Translations under genes and position numbers: made by a program
The notes under the pieces: generated by a model
What the model was told of the DNA's origin: nothing
The model's input: the letters and a program-made list of their open reading frames with translations, nothing else
Database searches by the model: none
Origin: Alnus glutinosa
Lineage: Eukaryota; Streptophyta; Magnoliopsida; Fagales; Betulaceae
DNA length: 64,000 nt
NCBI RefSeq assembly: GCF_958979055.1
Contig: NC_084888.1
Location: forward strand, 36,909,804-36,973,803
Reading direction: 5' to 3'
Part shown: positions 51,257 through 62,689 of the stretch, in pieces
Layout: every line of letters begins with the position of its first letter
Numbering within the stretch: the first letter of the stretch is position 1

Positions 51257-51425
51257 CCGCACAGGCCCCCCAAGCCAAAGGCTTTCCTCCAAATAAATAA
51301 ATAAATCTAAAAAAAAAAAAAAAAACTTTTACCCCTAATTTTTTTTTTATTTTCTTAGTTTTGGCCTCTCCAAAGGTTTTATATCAATTTAACCCTCCCA
51401 AAATCTAAAACCTAGCTCCACCCCG
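51257..51425 (-). repeat. Dispersed repeat, 'GGGGCGGAGCC' family, copy 2
   Basis: On the minus strand it starts GGGGTGGAGCTAGGTTTTAG, continues with AGGCCAAAACTAAGAAAAT and TTAGGGGTAAAAG, and ends GCCTTTGGCTTGGGGGGCCT. This is the same order as copies 1 and 3. Confidence 0.7.
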
Positions 51426-51942
51426 ATTTCAAATAAAGTGTTGCTTCTTAGCTGTTAGCATCACTCTTAGCCATAACCCTTAACTGTTTGATTCGCAACT
51501 TCGCATTGAAATAATGAAATCATTGTATTCAAAATTTCAAACAAAGTTTGCTTAGATCCTACTTCATGAAAATGTTTGAATATTTTGAGAGGTGATTTTT
51601 ATGTTTGAATCACTTGACTCTAAAAAATTTGGAAAGTGGGCTCACTTTCAACGCTCGAACTCCAATTCCTTTCATTACAGTATTTTAACTAGCGAGCCTA
51701 TAGTTTTCTTACAGAGGAATGGTCAATTTTAGCCCAAATAATTTGTTAAGAAATGGTCAATTTTAGCCCAAATAATTTGTAAAGGAACCTACCCTCTCCT
51801 CTCTAATCCATTCTAGACGCATAATTTACGCCCCTGCAATTCTCTACATAAAAATAGTAGTCGTGCATTCGCCTTATGGCAGCATTACCTACTGACTAAT
51901 AATTTTTGTACATCATTTTGGTGTAGATAACGTGCAAACATC

Positions 51943-51993
51943 TATTTTTTATTTTTTATTTTTTATTTTTTATTTTTTATTTTTTATTTTTTT
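51943..51993 (+). repeat. (ATTTTTT)n minisatellite
   Basis: Seven or so 7-base units of ATTTTTT. Confidence 0.9.
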
Positions 51994-53097
51994 CTAAATA
52001 ATTTTCATTTGGTTGAGCTGGTCATGCACTCAACCCCTGCTCTTATGTACATCAAGTGTACATTATCTGCATCTGATTTTTATTTGGTTGAGTTGGTCAA
52101 TGCATTTACCCTTACTCCTATCCTATATTAGTAGCCATGCGGTCACCTCTATTTTATTAGAGTTAGAAATGGACAAGAAATTTAACTTTTATTGAAAGAA
52201 AAAAAAAAAGATTTCATATATGTTTTTAAACACGCAATTTTAAAAGTTAAAAAAAGTTTAACAAATTTTTTTATGGAGGAGCAACCTCCTTATCTCTGGT
52301 TGGAGTGGCTGCGTAAGTGGCCACCCCTAATCTTGGTGGTTCGGTCGATTGTGTTGTTACTCTTCTCTTTTCTTTTTTTAATATTTTTACTTTAAGTAAA
52401 AAGTCAGTTTGGTTACTCTTTTTTAATATTTTTAATAAGCAAAAAGCCAGTACCTAAACGTGCATCCTATAAAAGTGAATTATGTTTTGGTTGGAGAAGG
52501 GTTATCTATTTTAGTTTTTTTATTTTTAAAAAATATTATACATGTTTTGTGGGGGTGAAAAGTAAATTTTTTGTTGAATGCTTAAAAAAAGTGTGGTTAT
52601 GTTTTTGAAAATCAGGCATTTTTAAAACCATTAAAAAACAATTGATTTTTGTCAAAACATTTTCCAAAGTACAAAATTTTATTGCATTTTCCAAACATGT
52701 CAATTATGCAAATACATGAGAAATGCAGTCAATACAACAACTCCAATCTTTTATCACATGAGTAATCATTTTATATTACATACCTTCCAAAATAATCTCA
52801 AAATTATAGAAGGAAAACATAAGATAAGAAACTCGACCCCGCACCCCGCACCCGCATCAGCCGGATAATCAAATGAGAAATATTTAGTTTCATATTCACA
52901 TAGGACTATTTTTCGAACTCAAACTCGGTCTACCAATCATCAACTGAAATATATGCATGCATCGCTAGTCACACAATAAGAGTTTGTGAAGCCTATTATG
53001 TTGTATTCCTTTTTTGTTTTCAAAATTTTTTCGAAAATAAAAAACAAAAGCTTATATATATATACAATCCAAATCGGCTGTCAGTACGTACTTTTAA

Positions 53098-53268
53098 GAG
53101 CTTTGCTACACATACATCCCTCATCCTCTCTTTATAATAAAAAAATTGGTTTTAAGGAAAAAGTTGTCTATGATGTGAGATCAAAGACAACTTTTTCCTT
53201 AAAATCAATTTTTTTAAGGAAAATGGGGAGACAAATGGGAGATGAGGGGTGCATTTCTAGCATTTCTC
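53098..53268. mobile_element. Mutator-type MITE with a near-perfect central hairpin
   Basis: Ends GAGCTTTGCTACAC and GCATTTCTAGCATTTCTC are flanked by a perfect 9-base duplication TACTTTTAA (53089-53097, 53269-53277). The centre folds into a long hairpin: AAGGAAAAAGTTGTCT faces AGACAACTTTTTCCTT. Confidence 0.85.
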
Positions 53269-53893
53269 TACTTTTAAAGATGAGATTAATTCAAGTACCG
53301 GCCGGCCAGTTGGGGCACCTGAAAATTCACTCTTTTGGATTTCGCAGCATTGTCATCATTTCTTGATTTTTTGGTTGGCATTAACGTATGGATCGGGCCT
53401 ACAATTGAGGATCCTTAGAATTGACCTGCAGAACAGAGAGGGAGGCTGTGAAAGGGCAGAGCATGCAGGAGCTTCTGTCCGAAGAGGACCCTGTCACAGC
53501 CCCTACAATTTTCCGGGATCCAAATCTTCCAACTTTAACCTGATCTGTTCTTTGTGTTTATCGAATATTTGCGACCCAAAAACAGGGAACAAAAATAAAT
53601 AGTATCTAATTAAGCCATGCAAGGATAATAAAACCTTCATATACATATATATATATATATAGTTGCCATCAAGTACATAAACATGACAATACCGAGAAGC
53701 AGCAACAACCTTGCAAAACGCAAAAGGAGCTGCCTCTCAGTCACTACAAGAACAGAGATCACACACCAATGAACAAATCGTAACCGCTAACACATAATAG
53801 ATAGAACCACACGTACCCGTGCACGGTCATTCCCAACTACATTAACACATGCATAAAACAATTAAACAGCTTGGAAATACATTAATTAGCTCA

Positions 53894-54318
53894 TTAGCTT
53901 CTTGTCCTGAACTTGGACTCGTCAATTGGGATACCCTCCTCGGCAGCACGTTCTCCGCCAGACTTTTCCACGGTGCTTAGACCACCCTTGCGACCCATCT
54001 CCTGGTACCCTTCTGGCCCGAGCTGCTCCCTTCTTGTCTGCCCTCCTCGGCTCCTCCCTTCCATTACATAAGTGGCCACAGCAAAAATTAGCCAACCAAG
54101 CCAAAAAAAAAAACGAAACAACGTGCAAAGCATATAAAGAAAACACGAAGCAAATACACATATATGTACGTGCAAGTATAAGAGAGCTCAGTAGTTGATT
54201 AACCTTCAGCGAGGTGTTCCTGGGCTTCAAGGCTTTTGCCGCCTGTTCCACCAGGGATCACAGTCTCTCCCTGCTTAGCCCTGGCTTCAAGTTCAGCTCG
54301 TTGCTGTTCCGAAGACAT
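53894..54318 (-). CDS. EM6: Em/group-1 LEA protein (EM6-like), 92 residues
   Basis: Two exons, 54318-54204 and 54057-53894, join in phase 1 to encode 92 residues, the length of Arabidopsis EM6. The whole protein is the LEA_5 family: [20 protein letters not shown], then [20 protein letters not shown], a single copy of the 20-residue motif [20 protein letters not shown], then [15 protein letters not shown]. It is hydrophilic and glycine-rich, with no cysteine or tryptophan. The family protects seeds during late desiccation and is induced by ABA through ABI3/ABI5. The intron position after the first third is typical. ACGT-core elements lie upstream. The gene sits head-to-head with the PP2C gene. 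Symbol given by family and length; paralogue not tested. Confidence 0.93.
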
Positions 54319-54432
54319 GGCTCTCTTTTGTTGGAAACTTTTCGCTAAGTGAACCTGATGATCTTCGAAGACGATGAAATCTTTGTATTACTAGCCTCGT
54401 ATGGGGGTGTTTGGACGACGGGTCGTTAGTGC

Positions 54433-54600
54433 TTTTATAGGGACAAATTGGGAGGAAAAGCATGTTGAACTTGACGACACGTGGACAATGATGCGGCACC
54501 TCGGGGAAAGTCCTAGGTGACACGTTGCAAAGAGAATGACACGAGTCGTGGCTTTGTGACAAGGATGTGAAAGAGCCCCGTTTCCGTGGCACGTATATAT
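54433..54600 (-). promoter_or_regulatory. EM6 promoter with TATA box and ABRE-type elements
   Basis: TATAAAA on the minus strand (54433-54439) lies about 115 bases upstream of the start codon. Behind it are a G-box/ABRE core ACACGTGG (54477-54484), GACACGTT (54519-54526) and GGCACGTA (54588-54595). A TGCATATG near 54600 recalls RY/Sph motifs. ABRE clusters of this kind are known to drive Em genes in seeds. Activity here is inferred. Confidence 0.7.
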
Positions 54601-56432
54601 GCATATGTCTTTTTTTTCGGTTGGAGATTACATTGGATGCTGAATTTCACTATTTGAAATATTCTTTTGGATCTCGGAGCCTAATTAATAATCTATTGGA
54701 GGAGCAATCAGAACTTCACCGAGATAGACATTTCCAAAGAAAAAAGAGGGAAATATTATAATGCTCAATTAATTTGTCTTAGTCAAATACATATGCATCA
54801 TGCATCGCGTCAAAGGAGCATTATCATAATTATTGTTGAAGCATTTATTCATGCAGAAGCCAATTAAGAACGATACATCTAGATTCTGAACCCTGGAAAA
54901 TGTCTTCTTTTCTCATCTTCCAGTTCCCTTCAGATGACAGGAGACAATTCCATATATAGATAGGGCATATATACATGATGAATATGTTATGATGTTATTT
55001 TTAAATAATTAATGTAGCTGAACTGTGTTTGAAAAATATAAAATCTGATCTGTGAAATTAATATATAGTTAGCTTTCTCAATTCATCGAAATGGGAAGAA
55101 TACCATAAATGCAAACCGTAATGGTGTCACCCCTAGCTTTACCCAAATTAATTTGTAGGGATAAATGCTATATGTACTTAAATTTTTATAAATAGAACTT
55201 TACTAAGATGATGTGGAGCTTATTCATTGATATTCGTAACATTTATTTTTATTAATTGTTTTGATTATCTCCAATGAATAAGCTCTACATTAGTTAGTAA
55301 GACTCAATTTGTAAAAGTTTTAAGTACATGTAGCATTTCTCATTTGTAGGTAGAGCTAAACTTTTCATCACCTATAAAAAATAAAAAATAAAAGAAAAAA
55401 AGAAAAGCGGGCAATATAATTTATTATATCATTATTATCAATCTACTTCTGATTATTCCGTGCTTGTACCAACCCCGGCCCGTATATATAGGTTTGTTAT
55501 TTCCAAATTCACATTTAAAAAAAAAAAAAAAAAAAGTATCAGTGGAAATATATATTTATAATAATATCACATCACATGCATGCCACCGACTGTTCGTAGT
55601 CACGATTAGCTTATAATTAAGTTATATAAATTGAAACATGCAATTATAAACTCTGACCACTTACCCTGGACCAACAGCATTACGCTTCATTTCCAGGGCA
55701 AAAGAATAAGAATATCCAGACTGTGTTTGCAGATATAGGTGATCAGGATTGTTTTACTATTATTTTATGGTTAACATTTTAAATGATGTCATAATGAATA
55801 TATCATTAAATCTGTAAAATTTATTTTTAATTAAAAAATAAAATTTCTTTATTTTACCTACTCGGACCAGTCGGTGGTAGTCTGGTAGACATATTAAAAA
55901 ATAAAATAAAAAAGAGACGGCGAAAAAAGACCCAGTCTCACAGAGTCACAGGTAAGCGCCAGACCAGTAAACGTGTTGACCGTTGAACGAGTACAGTCAC
56001 AAAATACCCACCACCCACTAGGCCACGGCCGACGGTTATTTTCTTCTTTCTCTTAAGTATGTTGAACATTATTGGACACTCACAATAAGAGCGCGTGTAT
56101 CGTACTGCCAGTCACCGCTCGTACAATCACGGCCGATAGGGTGTTTAGCTCGTTCAGCGCACCCAAGTCAAACCGGATTATCCCTCACGCTCTTCGTACG
56201 TTCGTCCCACAATGTAGAACCACAAAAGAAAAAAATAATTGAATTCTTGAAAAGAAAAACAAGAAAATTCTACCACTCGAACTTAGTCAATTCCTTTCGT
56301 CGTTTAATGTGGAATTTCCATGACTATATCTACGTACTCCCCTGAGTCCCCTCCTGAATGAGCTTGTGCTTGCACTCTGCATTTCACGGAGAAGAAACAA
56401 AACTCTGAAATCTGAAAGAACAAACTGCAAAT
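54601..56432. other. Divergent region between EM6 and PP2C genes
   Basis: Both genes start from this side. One MITE (55160-55341) and poly-A tracts are present. The last 500 bases before the PP2C gene are less AT-rich and probably hold its promoter and leader. I see no extra gene. Confidence 0.45.
55160..55341. mobile_element. Mutator-type MITE, 'GAGAAATGCTA' family
   Basis: Ends GATAAATGCTATATGTACTT and AAGTACATGTAGCATTTCTC are flanked by a perfect 9-base duplication ATTTGTAGG (55151-55159, 55342-55350). The middle shares ATGATGTGGAGCTTATTCAT and TATTAATTGTTTTGAT with the copy at 26232. Confidence 0.88.
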
Positions 56433-58689
56433 ATGTCCTGCGCTGCGACGGTCTTAAACTCTCCCATATTTTCTCCAAGAGTTTCCTCAATCCTCTGCAA
56501 ATCCTCGGCTTCCTGCTCTTCTCCTAGGGTCCTCCATGGCCTACCACCAACCCCATCACGATCATCGTCATCGTCATCTTCAGCGCCACCACCACCATCC
56601 CCATCTCCATCGTCACCCTTTTCGGTCCGCTTTAATAAACAGATAAATGGGACAAGTAGTAGCAAGAAGGAAGCTTTGGGTTCGGTTGGGGGTGCGGTTT
56701 CGAAGAGGAAGAGGCCGGCGATGCTTGATATTCCGCTGGTGCCACTGAGTTTCGGCGTTGATACGCCTAAAGGTGCGGAGAGTGGAGCGGACGTGTTGGA
56801 CGTTGAAGATGATGGGTATGCGCTTTACTGTAAGAGAGGAAGGAGGAGAATGATGGAGGACCGGTACTCGGCTGTCGTTGATTCTCATGGAGATTCTAGA
56901 CAGGTAATGTCAAATTAGATTTATTAAATTGTTTTTATGTGTATCCAAAAGTATTTAAGACTTGGATTTTGACTTTTCGTTTAATTTTTAGCAAATTAAT
57001 CAAAATGTTTAATTTTGATGAATATGGGGATACTGAGATCTCTTGTAAAAGATTTAAATTTGACTGATTTAGCTAGGGATTAGATATCAACAGACAACAG
57101 TGGAACCTAAATTGATATTTTTTTAATAACAATTCTTCTTCTTTATAATAATTATCTTGGATGTATAGTAGTATACCTTCTTTTTTTCTTTTTCTTTTTT
57201 GAGAATTGAGAATGTAACAATTTTGGATATAGGAAAATGTTTGGATTTTACTACACTTTTATTCCTCGAGTACCGTATAAGTGAAAAAATTAGAATTGAG
57301 AGTGTAGCAATTTTGGATATGGAAAAATGTTCGGATTTTACTACAATTTTATTCCTTCAGTACCATATGAGTGAAAAAATTAAGCGTAAATTTAATTAAT
57401 TGTTTTATAGCTGACTGATATAAGTGTCGTGTAAACTATCACATTGGTTTGTAAAGAATTTGTAATAAAAGTTTACCCGCACTCTAAAATATGACAATTG
57501 TTTCAATAGACACTAACAAAAAAAAAAAAAAAAAAAAAAAAAGAGTTAATGTGCTTATAACCTGACTTGATCATATATATCCTATGATTGCAGGCTTTCT
57601 TTGGTGTTTTTGATGGACACGGGGGTGCAAAGGCTGCTGAATTTGCGGCCCAGAACATGGGGAGGTATATAATGAATCAATCGAAAAAGAGATGTGGGGA
57701 GGAAATTGTGGAAGCAGTTAGAGATGGTTACCTCACCACCGATGCCGAATTTTTGAAGAAGCATTTTGGGGGTGGTACTTGCTGTGCGACTGCATTGATA
57801 CAAGAAGGTGATCTTGTGGTCTCAAATGTTGGTGACTGTCGTGCGGTTATGAGCCGAGGAGGAATCGCCGAGGCCCTCACATCTGATCACCGGCCATCTA
57901 GGGCTGATGAAAAAGAACGAATTGAAACCCTGGTAAGCAGAGTAATAGCCGTGTACCCTGCATGTACATATGTTATACATGGTAACGAGTCTTTTGATTT
58001 AGCAACTTCAAAACGTACAATTTGAAGATAAAAAAATTATTAATTTCAAACTTAGTGAAAACGCGATCTTTAAAAACACGATTACACATTTGATAAAATA
58101 ACAGTTTAACTTTTCCATCATAATGCAACCTAGTCGTCAAATGGCACGCTTGAAAGTTGAAATGAACCGTTTAGATTCACAATTGCTTTTCAAACTATAC
58201 ATTTTTTTTTTCAAAGACACTCTATGACACTTTCTGTGCTTTTAACCTGCGAAATCACGAGGGCGAAGCAGGCTTTTAACTTGAAGTGAATAATGAACGT
58301 AGTACATTGTAGCTAATCAAATCTTTGCAATAACCATTTTGCAGGGTGGCTATGTGGATTGTTACCAGGGTTTTTGGAGAGTACAGGGGTCTCTTGCTGT
58401 ATCAAGAGGAATTGGAGATCGACATCTTAAACAATGGATTACGGCAGAACCAGAGACCAGAGTCATAAGGATTGAGCCTGACTGCGAGTTCTTAATTCTA
58501 GCATCTGATGGTCTTTGGGACAAGGTTAATAATCAAGAGGCAGTAGATGCGGTTCGCCCTTTGTGCATGGGAGTAGAGAAGCCGGTGCCGGCTTTTGCTT
58601 GTAAAAGGCTCGCTGAGCTAGCAGTAATAAGAGGCTCCACTGATGATATAAGCGTGATGATAATCCAATTAGGCCATTTTGATTCATAA
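56433..58689 (+). CDS. Clade-B protein phosphatase 2C (AP2C type, PP2C5/AP2C3-like)
   Basis: Three exons, 56433-56903, 57594-57932 and 58345-58689, all join in phase 0 into 384 residues. The protein is a Mg/Mn-dependent Ser/Thr phosphatase of the AP2C group, which dephosphorylates stress MAP kinases. An N-terminal Ser/Pro-rich extension (1-85) is followed by a kinase-interaction motif, KRKRPAMLDIPLV (91-103). The PP2C core motifs are complete: MED (141-143), FGVFDGHGG (160-168), SNVGDCRAV (234-242), HRPSR (256-260), SLAVSRGIGD (286-295), ASDGLWD (323-329) and STDDIS (368-373), so it should be active. From memory At2g40180 (PP2C5/AP2C3) is next to EM6 in Arabidopsis, which supports this orthologue over AP2C1/AP2C2. 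Intron 1 contains a tandem duplication. Confidence 0.94.
57201..57380 (+). repeat. Tandem duplication of about 90 bases in PP2C intron 1
   Basis: Two adjoining copies (about 57202-57290 and 57291-57380) share AGAATTGAGA, CAATTTTGGATAT, GGATTTTACTACA and GTGAAAAAATTA at roughly 85-90% identity by eye. Confidence 0.88.
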
Positions 58690-60176
58690 TTTATGTTCAG
58701 TATGGAAGAAGCTCAGATGAAGATGGGTGACTTATAGTTGTTCCTGCAAGTGTTTTTTTGGAGAAACTTGCAGCTTAAGGAAGCTTGTCCTTAAACCTCT
58801 GCTAGGATTGCCGGAGAAAAACAGTATAGATCTTAGTATATTATGCCTGCACGGTTGCACCTTTCTCCCATTTCTTGAATAGCTTGTCTGCTGGGATCGC
58901 CCCTGCAGTAGAAATATAAAACATAGACATCTATTCAAACTGAATAGAAGCTTATTTAACTTCATATTCTGGTGAAAGTACTACATATAGCATATTTCTC
59001 TCTATGTATAACGGCATATACAGTATTAACATATTAATTTTACTTCTCGTTTCATTAATTGTTGGTCGCATTCATCTTTCCTGCACTGGGTCGCTAAGCG
59101 TATTACCCATTGATTGGTTGTCACTTGTCAGTCATACTCTCCCTTTTGATACTGGGTGGCTAGTAGTATTCTTCCTCATAAAGAGTGGCTAGCCGTATTC
59201 CCCCTTTCTAGCACTGGGTCGATAAGTTTATATCCTCACTGGATATACACGTACATACATATTAAAAATAATTTATCATTCCATTTTTTTAAAATCAAAT
59301 AAAATATTACGACAATCTTGAATCAAATTACCTATCTTTTGTGAAATATAAACTTCTAGAACCATTTTTTTTTCATGATCCGGAAGTTAAAATACACGCC
59401 CATTGGTCTTAAATTCTCAATCCTTCCATTCTTTAAATTATTGTGAAAGCACACAAGGATCTCCTTTGCTTAAAATAGAGAGTGCCATTTCTTAGTTTAA
59501 ATTTTGTTTATTGGGTGTGTACATATTATTTAATACCTACATTTTTATATTATAATTATCTTAATAACTGATCTAATAATTAATTGAATTTGTCACGTTA
59601 ATATTATGAGATAATTATAAAATAAAAATTCATAATTCATAACATTACTTTAAAATTACGTGGCAATATTCAGCCCGCCATTTAAAATGTCGCACCTAAT
59701 TTAAATTTTGCAGTAAAAATTATGGGTGAAAATGCTGCGAATAATAATCGCCCCTTATTCGATATCGATCTGCTATCCACGTATGAGGATGCGATACCAA
59801 AACCATTATTCGCATACACGGATAATTGTTTTGAGGTATGTTGATGTGGTTAATAACCCCATCCATATTCCCTTTATATATAGTATATATTTTATATATA
59901 TTTAATTAAATTAGCTAAAATAACGTTGTTTTAAATTTTTTAAGTTTAGGACCTTTAAGTTATGTTATATTTTTTTCACTATCATCTAAAAGTCTTATAT
60001 CATTACATTTATTTTTATTTTTTTATAATATTCTTTGGGTAATCAAAATCCAAATTACTCTACGAAACAATAACCCTCTATGACTGATAACAAATGAAAT
60101 CTTAATTGATTTAAGCTTACATATAGTAATAACTACATTATTTAATATTGCATATAGATTTAGACAGTAATACAAA
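58690..60176. other. PP2C 3' region and intergenic DNA
   Basis: The start is the PP2C 3' untranslated region. At about 59080-59230 an imperfect repeat of ACTGGGTCGCTAAGCGTATT recurs three to four times. The remainder is AT-rich with no recognisable gene. Confidence 0.45.
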
Positions 60177-60356
60177 GAGAAATGCTTGGTTGTACACTCT
60201 TATCCCACTCCTATCCCACTCTTGTTTACGTGGACCAATAATGTTGTTAAAAAAATAGGGTCCCACTATACACTCTCTATTATCTCTCACATTATTGATC
60301 CAAGTACACAAGGGTGGGATAAGAGTGGGATGAGAGTGTACAACCAAGCATTTCTC
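60177..60356. mobile_element. Mutator-type MITE, 'GAGAAATGCTTGGTTGTACA' subfamily, copy 1
   Basis: The first and last 40 bases are near-perfect inverted repeats. A perfect 10-base flank GTAATACAAA lies at 60167-60176 and 60357-60366. A relative lies at 62855-63047. Confidence 0.88.
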
Positions 60357-60412
60357 GTAATACAAAACGCTTATTACCTCATATGTGAATAGTGGATAAT
60401 AAACACGTTGAT

Positions 60413-60580
60413 CAGGGGCGGAGCCAGCTTTTAGGCTTTGGGGGGGCCAAATTGAAAAAAAATAATTTGAGGGGGCCAAAACTACAAATTTTTTAAAGAA
60501 TAGGGGTAAAAATTATATTTTTTCTTTTTTTTTTTAGATTTTTTTTTTTTTTTGGGGGGAGCCCTTTGGCTTGGGGTTGA
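60413..60580 (+). repeat. Dispersed repeat, 'GGGGCGGAGCC' family, copy 3
   Basis: Begins CAGGGGCGGAGCCAGCTTTT, contains GGGGGGGCCAAATTGAAAA and AATAGGGGTAAAAATTATAT, and ends AGCCCTTTGGCTTGGGG. This is the best-preserved copy of the family in the window. Confidence 0.75.
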
Positions 60581-60714
60581 TGTAGATAGTAATTGCATGT
60601 TGCGGAGTGGATACCTAAGAGTGGTAACCGCATTGTATGAATGCGGATATTGCTAACAACCACATTTGTATCCGTATTTTTACTCATAGTTAAAACGCGT
60701 AAAAAAGTATACAC

Positions 60715-61356
60715 ATTCCCCTCAAACTATCACTTTATTGTCAATGTCTTCCTCAAATTACAAATTATGTCAATATCTCTCTTAAATTACTAAAACAATT
60801 GCAATGTCTCATCAATAACTAAAATACCCTTCATAAAATAAAATAAAATAAAAAATTATATATATATTTAAGGGAAATTTAAAAAATTCTTAAAATTAAA
60901 CAAAAAACAAAAAACTATAAAAAGTCTAAAAATAAAAACCAATACAATTAATTTTTGTTTTTTAATTTTTTTTCCATCTAAAAACTGACAAATTATTATT
61001 ATTATTTTAAATAAAAAAATAAAAAAAAGGGGAAAAAAAAGAAAGAAAAGCCAAGGTGATCAAATTTTATTTATTTTTTTAAACAAAATAGTTAGTTTTC
61101 TAGTTTTTAATTTTTAAAACAATTAATTTTTTTTTTGTTAGTTGGTAGTTTTTAGTTTTTTTTTTTCTTTCCAAATTTATAAGGATATTTTGTATTATTG
61201 AAATTTTTTTTAAGGTCTTTTTTTTTTTTTTTTTTTTTTTAATCTTTTTGTTAACCTTAAGGGGCACATTGACATTGTTTTTGTAATTTAGAAGGGAGAT
61301 TGACACAACTAGTAATTTAAATGAGACATTGACAATTAGGTGATAGTTTGGTGACG
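60715..61356. mobile_element. Foldback element with about 110-bp inverted repeats
   Basis: CTCAAACTATCACTTTATTG and GTCAATGTCTTCCTCAAATT on the left face CAATTAGGTGATAGTTTGG and ATTTAAATGAGACATTGAC on the right. The interior is A/T homopolymer-rich with no coding capacity. This form is common among plant Mutator-like MITEs. No target duplication was established. Confidence 0.7.
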
Positions 61357-61890
61357 TAGCGGAAGACTAAGGTAAATAATCAAATAGTAGCGTATTTAAT
61401 TCAACAATGAGAAGCGTCTTCGTTTTCTACTCAATTGAATTATTATCAGCTGGTTTGATAATAATTCAATTGAGTGAGTTTTACATAATAAGCAAGTCTA
61501 TTTATACAAGATAAATATTTGTAGATAAAGTAATCATAATCCTAATAGTAATAGTAAACTATTCATAAAAAGGAAAATATTACAAAATAAATAAAAGTAA
61601 ATATATTCCTAGTAGCAATAGTAAATCTAATCCTAGTAAGAAAAATAAATAAATAAAGCAAATTTGGTCATAGTAAGTAAATGAAATAAAATCATAATTC
61701 TAAATAAAGAAATAAAATAAAATAAAATTATGGCTTTTTAAGTCTTTCATTTTGTATTTCCATTGTCTGCGAACAGGTAATTTTTTAATCAAACAGTGCT
61801 GCTCGAATATTATTTTTGACATTTTTTCTATTTTCGTTTTCAACGAAAATGTTAGTAAATTCCGTCATATATCAGTTTGAGGAGAGTATG
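61357..61890. other. AT-rich intergenic DNA
   Basis: This carries no recognised gene. A short hairpin (TTTTCGTTTTCAACGAAAA) lies at about 61830-61850. The last five bases are the left target copy of Cassandra. Confidence 0.4.
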
Positions 61891-62434
61891 TGTGACGTCC
61901 CACATCGCCTGGGAATGAGGATGTGCTTATATGTATAAATGCACCATTTATGACACAACGCGTTTTAAAGCCGTGATGGCAATGAACCTATCAGAACTCT
62001 GCAGTTAAGCGAGCCGCTGCGAGAGCAATCCCAGGATGGGTGACCTCCTGGGAAATCTGATATGGGGAGCCAAAAGCGGACAGTATTATGTCATTAGGGG
62101 TGGATCGTTACAAATGGTATTAGAGCCATTGCCCAGCCTGAGATGGTAGGAGCGTGCACAAGCCCAATAAGGGACGCCAGCGGGGACGCTGGGTCCAAAG
62201 AGGGGGTGATTGTGACGTCCCACATCGCCTGGGAATGAGGATGTGTGCTTATATGTATAAATGCACCATTTATAACACAACGCGTTTTAAAGTCGTGATG
62301 GCAATGAACCTATCAGAACTCCACAGTTTAACGAGCCGCTGCGAGAGCAATCCTAGGATGGGTGACCTCCTGGGAAGTCTGATATGGGGAACCAAAAGCG
62401 GACAATATTGTGTCATTTGGGGTGGATCGTTACA
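61891..62434 (+). mobile_element. Complete Cassandra retrotransposon (5S-rRNA-carrying TRIM)
   Basis: Two LTRs, 61891-62112 (222 bases) and 62211-62434 (224 bases), start TGTGACGTCCCACATCG and end GGATCGTTACA. The initiator-tRNA-Met site TGGTATTAGAGCC follows the left LTR (62115-62127). A polypurine AGAGGGGGTG precedes the right LTR. A 5-base target duplication GTATG flanks the element (61886-61890, 62435-62439). Each LTR contains a 5S-rRNA-like domain with AACCTATCAGAACTC, CAGTTAAGCGAGC (A box) and AGGATGGGTGACCTCCTGGG (C box region). These hallmarks define Cassandra. It is non-coding and depends on another element's enzymes. The LTRs differ at only a few sites. Confidence 0.96.
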
Positions 62435-62487
62435 GTATGTATGCTTTTCCTCAAATATACTACTACGACTACATATATAATTTACGA

Positions 62488-62689
62488 GTAATGCTATAAG
62501 TCTTTCATGTATCACTTTTGTGTTCATAAAAAAATGAAATGGCTTTTAAAATCATCACCGAGCTTGTGATTAATTACTATTAAAGTTTGATCAAATGATT
62601 ATTAAATTTTGATCAAATGATCATTTTAAGAGCTACTTTATTTTTAAAAAGATACAAGAGTGATACATGAGGTACTTCTATAAGAGTAA
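62488..62689. mobile_element. Foldback MITE upstream of clathrin gene, 1 of 3
   Basis: AATGCTATAAG and CATGTATCAC face GTGATACATGAGG and CTATAAGAGTA. GATCAAATGATTATTAAA and TTTGATCAAATGATCATTTT add internal repeats. Confidence 0.65.

Larger units (their letters stand above)
50276..53893. other. APC1 promoter side and intergenic DNA
   Basis: The first few hundred bases must hold the APC1 promoter and leader, but no clear TATA box was seen on the minus strand. The rest is AT-rich. It contains a diverged 'TTAAATTGACAT' foldback near 50860-50970 and a small hairpin around 51170-51250 (GTGCTGCTCCATGGCACATT / AATGTGCCATGAAGTAGCAC). It also holds a tandem 32-base duplication at about 51717-51783 and the elements listed separately. 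A GGCCACCCC string at 52318 echoes the GC-rich MITE cores. No gene was recognised. Confidence 0.5.

Noticed and set aside
61960..62085. A 5S rRNA gene
   Set aside because: The 5S-like domain occurs twice inside LTRs with a primer-binding site and target duplication, and departs from 5S at many positions. It is Cassandra, not a functional 5S gene.
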